Positions 1 to 9,230 of a stretch of 64,000 nucleotides of DNA are shown one piece after another. The DNA lies in NCBI GenBank assembly GCA_947497495.1, contig CANMGT010000001.1, positions 372,001 to 436,000 of the forward strand. Reading direction: 5' to 3'. The first letter of the stretch is position 1, and each line of letters starts with the position of its first letter. The DNA comes from an uncultured Lentibacter sp. GTDB taxonomy: Bacteria; Pseudomonadota; Alphaproteobacteria; Rhodobacterales; Rhodobacteraceae. The notes beneath the pieces are model-generated. The model saw nothing but the letters and a program-made list of their open reading frames with translations. It made no database searches and was not told the DNA's origin. A program made the translations under genes and the position numbers.

Positions 1-1
1 T

Positions 2-706
2 TTGCCAACTTTCGGCGTCGGCAAAGAGCACACAGCGCCCCAATGGCAAATGGTCATCCGGCAGCTCATGGGCCACGACTTCTTGCGCCCGGACCCAACG
101 CGCCACGGCGCTTTGCGAATTACGCTGAAAGCGCACCCGTTACTCAAAGGGGAAGCAACGGTGATGTTGAGAAAAGATGTTTTCACGTCTGTTGCCAACA
201 GCCCCAAAGTGCGCAGGTTGGTGGACGACGAAGACGAGCCGCTGTTTTCCGCGCTCAAAGCCAAACGTCGGCATTTGGCAGAGACGGCCTCGCTTCCTGC
301 CTACATCGTGTTTAACGACAAAACGCTGATCGAAATGGCCAAACAGAAACCCACGAACCTCGACGAAATGGCAATGATCGGCGGCGTCGGCGCCAAGAAG
401 CTCGAAAAGTATGGCCGTGAGTTCTTGTCTGTCATCGTCGGCGAAACCCCAAAACAACACCCAACCCGAGCCAAACTTGCCATCAGTGACGCCGGCGCTT
501 TGTTTGACCAGCTTCAATCTGTGCAGAGCGAGTTGTCGCACGGTGAAGATGGTCTGGAGAAACCGCTGAGTTGCCCGACATCGATGCTGGCAAAACTCGC
601 GAAACTGAAACCTCAGAGCTTCAATGACATTGAACGCCTGATAGGCACCAAACGCGCAGAGCGTTTCGGCGACGCCTTTCTCGAACGCATAAGACAGGAT
701 CGATAG
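2..706 (+). CDS. recQ: ATP-dependent DNA helicase RecQ, C-terminal part
   Basis: This is the 3' end of a RecQ helicase gene; the helicase core lies before the window. What remains is the end of the RQC winged-helix region (first ~60 residues, with the ALRITLKAHPLLKGE stretch) followed by an HRDC domain at about residues 75-150 (motif LDEMAMIGGVGAKKLEKYG). A second, weaker HRDC-like segment runs to the C terminus (about 180-230, FNDIERLIGTKRAERFG). RecQ unwinds DNA during recombinational repair and replication-fork restart in the cytoplasm, and HRDC domains help bind structured DNA. The first codon in the window is not a true start. yaaA begins 3 bp after the stop, so the two are probably cotranscribed. 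Confidence 0.88.
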   Translation: MPTFGVGKEHTAPQWQMVIRQLMGHDFLRPDPTRHGALRITLKAHPLLKGEATVMLRKDVFTSVANSPKVRRLVDDEDEPLFSALKAKRRHLAETASLPAYIVFNDKTLIEMAKQKPTNLDEMAMIGGVGAKKLEKYGREFLSVIVGETPKQHPTRAKLAISDAGALFDQLQSVQSELSHGEDGLEKPLSCPTSMLAKLAKLKPQSFNDIERLIGTKRAERFGDAFLERIRQDR

Positions 707-709
707 CGC

Positions 710-1465
710 ATGATTACCCTTATTTCACCAGCCAAACGCCTGAATGAAACCGCAACAACAGACCTTCCCGTTTCGCGCCCCGTTTTTTCCGAGCAGACGC
801 AAAACCTTGTGAAGGAAGCGCAAAAGCTTAAAGCCGCCGACCTGAGCAAACTTATGCACCTCAGTGACAAGCTCGCGGCACTCAACTACGAGCGCTTTCA
901 GGCTTTTGGCAACATGCCCAAAGCCCCCGCGGCGCTGATGTTTGATGGCGACACCTACGCAGGGCTTGAGGCCCAAAGCCTTGACGCCGAGGAACAGGCT
1001 TTTGCCGCCGATCACTTGCGCATTTTGTCGGGTCTCTACGGCCTGCTACGGCCACTTGATATGATCGAGCCCTATCGTCTTGAAATGGGCACGCGCCTCA
1101 AGACGCCTAAGGGCAAAAACCTCTATGAATTCTGGGGCAGCCAAATCGCGGAAACGCTCAACACGCTGGCCGCAGACAACGGTGCCAAAGCGATCATCAA
1201 CTGCGCCAGTCAGGAATACTATGGTGCCGTTGACACAAAGGCACTCAGCATTCCGGTGATAACGCCAGTGTTCTATGAAGAGCGCCTGGCTGGCCCGAAG
1301 ATCATCAGCTTTTATGCCAAAAAAGCCCGTGGCTCCATGGCGCGCTACATCATCCAACGCCGCCTGACAGACCCTGCTGCGCTAACCGAGTTTGACACGG
1401 CAGGATACCGTTACACTGCCGAACTGTCGCAGCCCAACAAACCGGCATTTTTGCGCCCGGAATAG
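710..1465 (+). CDS. yaaA: Peroxide stress protein YaaA (UPF0246)
   Basis: A 251-residue protein of the YaaA/DUF328 family, near the usual family length. The N terminus MITLISPAKRLNE and the later NCASQEYYGAVD and FYAKKARGSMARYI stretches are family signatures. In E. coli YaaA is linked to lowering intracellular iron and protecting DNA and proteins during peroxide stress; the exact biochemical activity is unsettled. It starts 3 bp after recQ, and its stop is 3 bp from the stop of the convergent histidine kinase gene, so there is no room for a conventional terminator between them. Pairing a DNA-repair helicase with a peroxide-protection protein makes biological sense, but this is inference. Confidence 0.9.
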   Translation: MITLISPAKRLNETATTDLPVSRPVFSEQTQNLVKEAQKLKAADLSKLMHLSDKLAALNYERFQAFGNMPKAPAALMFDGDTYAGLEAQSLDAEEQAFAADHLRILSGLYGLLRPLDMIEPYRLEMGTRLKTPKGKNLYEFWGSQIAETLNTLAADNGAKAIINCASQEYYGAVDTKALSIPVITPVFYEERLAGPKIISFYAKKARGSMARYIIQRRLTDPAALTEFDTAGYRYTAELSQPNKPAFLRPE

Positions 1466-1468
1466 GCC

Positions 1469-3670
1469 CTAGCCCTCGGAGGCAATATCGCGAACGCCTG
1501 CTGGCTGGTTCCGCCCGATCGCGGCAAATATCTCGCCTTTGCGCAACGGTTTGGTTAGATAGTAGTCCATCCCGCAGGACAGGATTTCCTCTTTGTCGCC
1601 TCCCATTGCGTGAGCCGTTAAAGCAAAAATCGGAACCTTCGTTTCACTTCCTTTCTCAAGCTTGCGGATCGCGCGCGTCGCATCTTTGCCATCCATTTCA
1701 GGCATCGACACATCCATGAATATCATGTCGGGCTTGAACGACTGGAACATTTCGACAGCCTCTTTTCCGTTCTCAGCAAATTGTAGATCTATGTCCAAGG
1801 GCTTCACCATCTTCTGGAAAACCAACCGATTTGTCTTATTGTCTTCCGCCGCCAGAATTCGCATGGCGCGCCCATTGGTGCTTTCAGTGGCCTCTGTCTC
1901 CTTCACATCACCTTCTGAATTAACCACATATAATGATGGGGCCTCATGTGCCTTTGCCTTGCTGATAGCCTGAAGTTTTTCCAACAATTTACGGCGCGAC
2001 AACGGCTTTGGGAGCTGATGAATGGCGAGGCGTGTATCGCCTTGTTTCTGGTAGGATCCGAGTTGCGTGGAAAGCAACACAAGCGCGCCCGTATAGCCAG
2101 CGTTGTCGAGCGCAGAGACCAGATCGTAACCCGCGACTTCACTGTCGGCAAAAACGACCTCCGCCCCTTTTTGCGCGGCCTGCAACACATCTTCTACAGT
2201 TTCGCTTGTGTGACACCCAAGCCCAAGCGCAGATAACTGGCGTGTGAGCAACTTGGCCATTTGCTCGGATTGCTCAAGCACGATAGCCTTCGTGATGCCT
2301 GCAAGGCGAACTGCCTCAACAGGTTCAGGCTTGCCGAATGTTGCCAATTCGATTTTGAAACCGAAGCTGGAGCCCTCGCCGACAACTGAATCAACCCATA
2401 TCTGACCTCCCATCATACGAACCAGTTTTTGACTGATAGACAGGCCAAGCCCAGTGCCCTCGTAACTGCGGTTGGTGGCATCATCGACTTGGTTGAACTC
2501 TCCAAATACATGGCCAAGCTTTTCTTCAGGAATTCCGATACCCGTGTCTTCAACTGTAATGTGAAGCTGCGTCATCTTTTTACTCGCGTCCGAAACGCCG
2601 ACAACGCGCACCAAAACATGGCCCTCGCCCGTGAACTTGATCGCATTGCCAACAAGATTTGTGAGCACCTGACGGATGCGCCCAACGTCGCCTTCATACT
2701 GGGTCGGCATGAAAAGGTCATAATCCACAGCAACGGTGATGCCCTTTTCCTGGGCAACCGGCTGGAGCAGCATGACAACCTCGTGGATCGCGGTTTCAAG
2801 GTCGAAAGGCTCGATTTGCAGCAGCATTTTTTCGGCGTCGAGTTTTGAGTAATCAAGCACATCGTTGATGATCACCAAAAGCGCTTCACCAGAGTTTTTG
2901 ATCGTTTGGGCAAACAGTCTTTGCTCATCGTCCATGTCAGTTTCGATCAGCAGATCTGCCATTCCAACAACCCCGTTCATCGGTGTTCTGATCTCATGGC
3001 TCATGTTGGCCAAAAACGACGACTTGGCCCGCGCCGCAGCTTCGGCCTTATCACGGGCTTCACGCAACGCCCGCTCTGTCTTCACAACCTCGGTAATGTT
3101 AAGCGCCAGGCTGACCACATCTCCCCCATGGCCACGCTGGTCGATAAGCTTCACAAACTCGCCGTTCCAAAGCTTGATGGTCTCAGGTGCAGGGTTCGGA
3201 CTTTGCCAACGCTCAAGCATTTTTGCGCGCCACCCCGCAGGCGACATATTTCCAATGTCAACGATGCCTTCCTCGGTAATCAGCTGGAGCATCCGGATAT
3301 ATGTGAGCCCCGTCGAAGCCTCTTCAAGCCCGTCAAACACGGCCAAGTAAGACTTGTTGGCGATAATCATCTCGCTGTCGGAATTGAAGAATGCAAAGCC
3401 GTCGTTGATAGACTCGATCGACAACCAGAGGCGGCGCTCGGCGATTTCGATCTTCTTTTGGGCAACCGACAAATCTGACTTAACGCGCTGGTTTTCGTCG
3501 CGCACGTTTTTGACTTCTGCGCGCGTCTCGACGATCTCGTCACTCAGCTTTTTTGCATGCGCTCCGAGTTTCTGGTTCGCTGAAAACAGCTCGGCTTGCT
3601 TCTGTTCAAGCAACCGCTCTGCAGCGAGTCGTGCACGCCTTTCTTGAGTAAGCTTGTTAGCCAGACTCAT
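1469..3670 (-). CDS. Hybrid sensor histidine kinase/response regulator (PAS-HisKA-HATPase-REC-REC)
   Basis: A 733-residue protein with no obvious membrane segment, so probably cytoplasmic. Domains in order: N-terminal coiled coil (about 1-80, rich in E/K/R heptads); PAS-like domain (about 82-195, INDGFAFFNSD); HisKA with the phospho-acceptor His225 in FLANMSHEIRTPMNG; HATPase with the N box NLVGNAIKF and G boxes DTGIGIP and GTGLGL; a receiver-like domain (about 460-565); and a canonical receiver (about 603-720) with Asp653 in MDVSMPEMDG and Lys707 in LTKPL. The first receiver keeps Asp509 but lacks the acidic pair at its N terminus, so it may be a pseudo-receiver. The ATG has a strong GGAGGAA site just upstream. 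The layout resembles BarA-type kinases without the HPt domain. The ligand is unknown. Confidence 0.9.
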   Translation of the reverse strand: MSLANKLTQERRARLAAERLLEQKQAELFSANQKLGAHAKKLSDEIVETRAEVKNVRDENQRVKSDLSVAQKKIEIAERRLWLSIESINDGFAFFNSDSEMIIANKSYLAVFDGLEEASTGLTYIRMLQLITEEGIVDIGNMSPAGWRAKMLERWQSPNPAPETIKLWNGEFVKLIDQRGHGGDVVSLALNITEVVKTERALREARDKAEAAARAKSSFLANMSHEIRTPMNGVVGMADLLIETDMDDEQRLFAQTIKNSGEALLVIINDVLDYSKLDAEKMLLQIEPFDLETAIHEVVMLLQPVAQEKGITVAVDYDLFMPTQYEGDVGRIRQVLTNLVGNAIKFTGEGHVLVRVVGVSDASKKMTQLHITVEDTGIGIPEEKLGHVFGEFNQVDDATNRSYEGTGLGLSISQKLVRMMGGQIWVDSVVGEGSSFGFKIELATFGKPEPVEAVRLAGITKAIVLEQSEQMAKLLTRQLSALGLGCHTSETVEDVLQAAQKGAEVVFADSEVAGYDLVSALDNAGYTGALVLLSTQLGSYQKQGDTRLAIHQLPKPLSRRKLLEKLQAISKAKAHEAPSLYVVNSEGDVKETEATESTNGRAMRILAAEDNKTNRLVFQKMVKPLDIDLQFAENGKEAVEMFQSFKPDMIFMDVSMPEMDGKDATRAIRKLEKGSETKVPIFALTAHAMGGDKEEILSCGMDYYLTKPLRKGEIFAAIGRNQPAGVRDIASEG

Positions 3671-3806
3671 CTATTCCTCCGCCCCGATGCACAACAGCTA
3701 GGCTTAAATTCCGCGAACATGGTGAATATTGGCTTAAGATCGGGCCGGAATCGTTGCCAGACTCGGCCTGAGCGTGCCACGATGTGTTATAGCTTTGGAG
3801 GCTACC

Positions 3807-6800
3807 ATGTTCAGATACATTTTCGCTATTCTCACATCCGTGTTTTGCGCTTCAGCGGCGATTGCCCAACAGACCATCCCGCAATTGCGCCTGAGCTACG
3901 TGAGCAACATCGACTTTGTCGGCGAAGATCTACAGCAACTGTTTGATACTGACATCGCCTCGTGTCGGCGGGCCTGCACTACCAACGAACGCTGTGTCGG
4001 GTTTACCTTCAACAAGCGCTCCAACTCTTGTTTTCCGAAGAAAAGCATAAACGGCACAGCCAGCTACGACGGTGCAACATCAGCATATGTCTTAAGAACG
4101 TCTCAGGAGGCTTTGGCGCAAGCGCCTCTGCGCGCCGATGAGCTTTCGTTTCTGCAAAGCTTCGACCTGTCCAACGCCTATCGCCAAGCGACACAACTTG
4201 GCAGCAAACACCCGAACACCGAATGGTCGGTTGACGCAATAAAGAACGCCGCTTTCGATAAGGCTGCGCAACAGGACTATTTCCAAGCCATGCGCTGGAT
4301 GGGTGTCGCCCTCGCGATAACAGACGCTCCGGAAGACTGGCTCAGCTACGGGCGCTATTTCCTTGCGATCAAAAGCACTAAATCAAGTGATCTGCGCAAC
4401 AACCGCAACCAAGCGCTCTGGGCCGCGATCAACAGCTACCTGCGCACCGAAAGCAAAGTCGCGCGCGCCGATGCCTTGGGCTTTTTGGCTTCTGTGTTAG
4501 AGCCAATAGGCCGCGGCCGCGACATGATCCCGACACTCAAGCTGGCCAACGCTCTGGATTACCGCGAAGGCGCGGAAGCCGAGCTCGCGCGCGCGCGTGG
4601 CAAGTATGGCTTTCGGGTACTTACGACGTTGGTTGAAAGCAACAGCGTGACACCTAGCATCTGCGCCGAGTTCAGCGAGCCGCTCTCGAAGGCCGAAAGC
4701 GACTATGCGCGCTTTGTCGCTTTGCCCGACCCGCGCTTTGCCGTCGAAGCCTCAGGCAGTCGCCTTTGCGTAACGGGCGTTGAACATGGCCAACGCTACG
4801 AAGTAAACTTCCGCTCGGGCTTGCCTGCCGACAGCGGCGAAGTTCTTAGCAAAGATACGCGCCAGTCATTTTACGTGAGAGACAGGGCGCCAGAAGTGCG
4901 CTTTCCCGGACGTGGCTACATCTTGCCGCTGGGCGGCGAAGCAAGCCTACCTGTGCAGACAGTCAACCTCTCCGAGCTTGACCTGACCCTGCGCCGCGTG
5001 AGTGACCGCAACCTGCTGCGCGCATTTCAAGACGATCTCTTCGCAAAACCGCTCTACGCCTATGAAGAACGTAAACTCGCCGAGAATATCGGCGAAGACA
5101 TCTGGGCAGGCGAAGGCCTTGTCAGCAATAAGCTAAACCAGAACATGACAACCCGCCTCCCTCTGGGCGAGGCTCTCAAAGACGCCCCTCCCGGCATCTA
5201 CGTGATGAGCGCGCATGCTACAGCCACCCGCAGCGCGCGGGCGACACAGTGGTTTGTGATCTCCGATTTGGGCATCAGCACGGCCTCCGGAACGGACGGC
5301 CTACATGTGTTCTTACGCAGCCTCAAAACCGCCCAACCGCTAGAAGGCACGACAGTAAAGCTGCTATCGCGCTCAAACCGTGTGCTTGGCACCGCTCAAA
5401 CGGGGCCTACAGGCGCGGCACACTTCTCCGCCGAGCTGACCTCTGGTCAGAGTGGCTCCGCACCTGCGCTCATTGTTGCAGAAACAACAGACGATGACAT
5501 GGCCTTCCTCAGCCTAACAGACCCAGCGTTTGACTTGTCAGACAGGGGCGTATCAGGCCGGCAAGCCGCTGGGCCTATTGACCTGTTCCTTACCACAGAG
5601 CGTGGCGCTTACCGCGCCGGAGAAACCGTCTACGCAACCGCCCTCGCCCGCACCGCAGAGGCAAGCGCTGTCACTGGCCTGCCTCTGACGGCACGGCTCA
5701 TGCGCCCTGACGGCATTGAATATGCGCGGCAGGTTTTGAACCCAGACAGCGCTGGCGGCTATGTCGCTGCGTTCCCCATCGCCGCATCAGCGCCGCGAGG
5801 GGCTTGGAGCTTGGAATATCGGGCAGGTGACAACACCCCGAACTTGGCGCGCAGCACTTTCCTTGTGGAAGATTTTTTACCGGAACGGATCGACTTTGAA
5901 ATCGCCCTGCCAGAGGGAGCGATCGACCCGACGGCCCCCTTGAAGGCGCAAATTCTTGCAAAGTATCTCTTCGGCGCGACGGCCTCAGGCTTGAAAGTTG
6001 ATGGCCGCGTCAGCCTCAGCTCGGTGCGCGAACTTGAAGCCTACCCCGGCTTCTTGTTTGGCCCACATGACGCGGAAACTGTTCGCAAGTCATCGGCCCT
6101 GCCAGTGTCAGAAACTGATGGCAGCGGCATTGCTGATCTCAGCGTAACCTTGCCCCCCCTCGGGGACGTGAACACGCCAATGTCGGCCGTGTTCAGCGTA
6201 CAGGTATCGGAAGGCTCTGGCCGCCCGACAGAACGCCGCGAGACGAAGAAACTGCAGCCTGCAAAGCCTCTCATTGGCATCAAACCGCTGTTTGACGGAG
6301 CCTTGCCAGAAAACGCCGAGGCTCTTTTTGATGTCGTCGTTGTCGGGCCTGATCTGGCCCCCACGGATGCAACAGCGCGCTACACCATCAACCGCATCAA
6401 CACGCGTTATCAATGGTATGAGCAATACGGCAACTGGCGCTGGGAGCCGATCGTCACGCGCAAGAAAATCGCCTCAGGGCCGCTGGTGACGTCAGGTGGC
6501 AAAGCCAGCATCGAAACCTCGGTTGAATGGGGTGAGTATGAAGTCGTTGTCGAGCTTGAAGGCGCAAGCTACGCAATCACCTCTGCGAACTTCAGCGCAG
6601 GCTGGTATGCCTCCGAGGGGGCCGTTCGCACCCCCGACACACTTGAGCTCTCGCTTGATCGCGAAGACTATTCTGTCGGCGACGAGGCCAAACTGCGCGT
6701 CTTGCCAAGAGGTGACGGGCAAGCGCTTGTGCAGGTGATGGGCGACAGTCTGATCTCCAGCCAGATCGTCTCGCTTTCGGCGGGCGAAAATGTGATTCCG

Positions 6801-9230
6801 CTGACTGTGGCAAGCACTTGGGGCACAGGCGCCTACGTGACGGTCACGCACATCAGCCCGATGAACACCGCAGAGAGTTTCTTGCCAACCCGCGCTGTCG
6901 GTCTGGCCTATGCAAAGGTTGCTCCAGGCGACAAAGCCTTGAGTGTTGAAATCCAGTCGCTTGACGAAACCAAACCGCGCCAGCCGCTCAACATGCGCGT
7001 CAAAGTCGACGGTGGGCGCTCTGGCGAGCAGGCCTATATAACATTGGCCGCAGTCGATGCTGGCATCCTCAACCTCACGCGCTTTACCCCACCCGACCCC
7101 GCCAAGCACTACTTCGGCAAACGCAAGCTCGGCGTTGAGCTTCGGGACGTTTACGGACGGCTGATCGACGCTTCAAAGGGCGAGCTGGGCAGGCTGCGCT
7201 CGGGCGGCGATTCTGGCGCTGACATGGGCGCTGAAAACGTCCCGCCACCGGAAGACCTGGTGACATTTTTTGAAGGCCCAGTCGCGGTAAACGCCGACGG
7301 CGTTGCCGACATCTCTTTAGACATTCCAGCCTTCAATGGCACCCTGCGACTGATGGCGATGGCCTGGTCAAAAACAGGCGTTGGCAGCGCGTCAAAAGAC
7401 GTGATCATCCGCGACCCTGTCGTGCTGAGCGCCAGCTTGCCACGCTTCCTCTCGCCTGGTGACAAGAGCCGCATGCTGGTTGAGATCATCCACGCTGATG
7501 GGCCGACAGGCGAAGTTTCTCTGACGGTTGACGCCGCAGGACTACAGCTTGATCTGAGCCAGATCCCCGCAACGATCAACCTGCAACAGGGCGAGAAAGT
7601 CAGCTACAATGTGCCGATCGTAGCGCAGGACACTGGCGACTTCAGCGTTTCTATAGACCTGCAAACGCCTGACGGCAGCAAACTAGGCAAAAATCTGACC
7701 CTGCCTGTGCGCTCGCTTGATCCCGAGGTGTCCAAAACCCTGCGCCTTTCGCTTGGGGCGGGCAAAACGCTCTCGCTTGATGACAACCTCCTCGCTGGCT
7801 TCCGCCAATCCGAAGGCCGCGTGGCGCTCACAGCTGGCCCGATCGCCAAATTTGACGTGGCGGGCTTACTCACAACGCTTGATCGCTACCCCTATGGCTG
7901 CACCGAGCAACTCACCTCCGCAGCGATGCCTCTGCTTTACATGTCCTCGGTGTCCGAAGCACTCGGCCTCACGCAAAGCAAAAACATGCAGACGCGCATC
8001 GAAGGTGCGATCACCCGCATTCTGACGCGCCAGTCCGGCAATGGCAGCTTTGGCCTCTGGTGGCCAAACTCGGGTGACACATGGCTTGATGCCTACGTCA
8101 CCGACTTTCTGACGCGCGCCAAAAAGGAAGGTTACGACGTGCCCCAGACCGCGCTTGAAAGCGCGCTCGCAAACCTGCGCAACACCGTCAACGCGGCGCC
8201 CGACTTTGACGAAGGCGGCGGCGGGATTGCTTACGCGTTTTACGTGCTGGCGCGCGAAGGCAAGGCGGCGGTTTCTGATCTTCGTTACTATGCCGATGTC
8301 AAGGCAGACGCCTTTGACACGCCCATTGGCAGCGCCCACCTGGCCGCCGCCTTGGCGCTTTACGGAGACCAGCCGCGCGCCGATGCAATGTTTGGCAAAG
8401 CGGCCCTTCGGCTTGCCAAAGACGCGAGCAACCAAAGCTATCGCTATCGCCCCGACTACGGCACACTCAAGCGCGACACCGCAGCGCTGATGACGCTGGC
8501 GACCCTCGCCAAAAGCAACGCTGTCGACGTCGACGCTTTGGCAACCTCGCTTACCGCGCAATCAGGCCAGCGCTCGACCCAAGAGATGGTTTGGACGCTG
8601 CTTGCGGTTGACGCCTTGTCCAAGGGCAGCGCGTCACAAAGCATATCTGTTGACGGCGTTCCCCTAACCAGCCCTCCAGCTATGGCGATTTCCAACGGCG
8701 AATTGCGCCTTGGCAAAACCATCAGCAACACTGCTGCAAAAAGTACAGATGTTACGCTGACAACTTTCGGCATCCCCGCTGTACCCCCAGAAGCGGGCGG
8801 CTACGGATATAGCATCGAGCGCAAGTATTTCACCCTTGAAGGCACCCCCGCTGAAATGAGCAACGCCAAGGCTGGCGAACGTTTCGTTGTCTTTCTGCGC
8901 GTCACCCCGTTCGAGAAAGCCTCGGCGCGGCTGATGATCAACGACCCGCTGCCAGCAGGGTTTGAGATCGACAATCCCAACCTCTTGCAAAGCGGTTCTA
9001 TCGGGGCCCTTGGCTGGATGAAGCCAAGCAACGCGGCGCATACTGAGTTCCGCTCCGAACGCTTCCTTGCAGCGGTTGACGGGAGAGAAGGCCAAGCTGT
9101 CGAGCTTGCCTATATCGTGCGGGCAGTCACGCCTGGGCGCTATCATCATCCCGCAGCAACCGTCGAAGACATGTATCGCCCGACCTACCGCGCCAACACG
9201 TCGAGCGGCGAGATCACGATATCTGAGTGA
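3807..9230 (+). CDS. Bacterial alpha-2-macroglobulin family protein with N-terminal PAN domain
   Basis: A 1,807-residue exported protein. The start at 3807 is chosen because GGAG lies at 3797-3800 and it begins directly with a signal peptide (FRYIFAILTSVFCASAAIAQ); an upstream in-frame ATG at 3774 has neither. After the signal there is a PAN/Apple-like domain (about residues 30-100) with Cys pairs in SCRRACTTNERCVGF and NSCFPKK. A long run of macroglobulin-type domains follows. The thioester motif is intact: GCTEQ with Cys1365 and Gln1368. Bacterial A2M proteins are thought to trap foreign proteases in the periplasm. The stop overlaps the pbpC start by 4 bp (GTGA), the classical A2M-PBP1C pairing, which suggests they act together when the cell wall is breached. 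There is no lipobox, so the protein is probably soluble in the periplasm. Confidence 0.92.
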   Translation: MFRYIFAILTSVFCASAAIAQQTIPQLRLSYVSNIDFVGEDLQQLFDTDIASCRRACTTNERCVGFTFNKRSNSCFPKKSINGTASYDGATSAYVLRTSQEALAQAPLRADELSFLQSFDLSNAYRQATQLGSKHPNTEWSVDAIKNAAFDKAAQQDYFQAMRWMGVALAITDAPEDWLSYGRYFLAIKSTKSSDLRNNRNQALWAAINSYLRTESKVARADALGFLASVLEPIGRGRDMIPTLKLANALDYREGAEAELARARGKYGFRVLTTLVESNSVTPSICAEFSEPLSKAESDYARFVALPDPRFAVEASGSRLCVTGVEHGQRYEVNFRSGLPADSGEVLSKDTRQSFYVRDRAPEVRFPGRGYILPLGGEASLPVQTVNLSELDLTLRRVSDRNLLRAFQDDLFAKPLYAYEERKLAENIGEDIWAGEGLVSNKLNQNMTTRLPLGEALKDAPPGIYVMSAHATATRSARATQWFVISDLGISTASGTDGLHVFLRSLKTAQPLEGTTVKLLSRSNRVLGTAQTGPTGAAHFSAELTSGQSGSAPALIVAETTDDDMAFLSLTDPAFDLSDRGVSGRQAAGPIDLFLTTERGAYRAGETVYATALARTAEASAVTGLPLTARLMRPDGIEYARQVLNPDSAGGYVAAFPIAASAPRGAWSLEYRAGDNTPNLARSTFLVEDFLPERIDFEIALPEGAIDPTAPLKAQILAKYLFGATASGLKVDGRVSLSSVRELEAYPGFLFGPHDAETVRKSSALPVSETDGSGIADLSVTLPPLGDVNTPMSAVFSVQVSEGSGRPTERRETKKLQPAKPLIGIKPLFDGALPENAEALFDVVVVGPDLAPTDATARYTINRINTRYQWYEQYGNWRWEPIVTRKKIASGPLVTSGGKASIETSVEWGEYEVVVELEGASYAITSANFSAGWYASEGAVRTPDTLELSLDREDYSVGDEAKLRVLPRGDGQALVQVMGDSLISSQIVSLSAGENVIPLTVASTWGTGAYVTVTHISPMNTAESFLPTRAVGLAYAKVAPGDKALSVEIQSLDETKPRQPLNMRVKVDGGRSGEQAYITLAAVDAGILNLTRFTPPDPAKHYFGKRKLGVELRDVYGRLIDASKGELGRLRSGGDSGADMGAENVPPPEDLVTFFEGPVAVNADGVADISLDIPAFNGTLRLMAMAWSKTGVGSASKDVIIRDPVVLSASLPRFLSPGDKSRMLVEIIHADGPTGEVSLTVDAAGLQLDLSQIPATINLQQGEKVSYNVPIVAQDTGDFSVSIDLQTPDGSKLGKNLTLPVRSLDPEVSKTLRLSLGAGKTLSLDDNLLAGFRQSEGRVALTAGPIAKFDVAGLLTTLDRYPYGCTEQLTSAAMPLLYMSSVSEALGLTQSKNMQTRIEGAITRILTRQSGNGSFGLWWPNSGDTWLDAYVTDFLTRAKKEGYDVPQTALESALANLRNTVNAAPDFDEGGGGIAYAFYVLAREGKAAVSDLRYYADVKADAFDTPIGSAHLAAALALYGDQPRADAMFGKAALRLAKDASNQSYRYRPDYGTLKRDTAALMTLATLAKSNAVDVDALATSLTAQSGQRSTQEMVWTLLAVDALSKGSASQSISVDGVPLTSPPAMAISNGELRLGKTISNTAAKSTDVTLTTFGIPAVPPEAGGYGYSIERKYFTLEGTPAEMSNAKAGERFVVFLRVTPFEKASARLMINDPLPAGFEIDNPNLLQSGSIGALGWMKPSNAAHTEFRSERFLAAVDGREGQAVELAYIVRAVTPGRYHHPAATVEDMYRPTYRANTSSGEITISE

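Noticed and set aside
6492..7109. 205-codon and similar long frames antisense to the A2M gene
   Set aside because: Shadow frames of a long GC-rich gene with no recognisable protein features.
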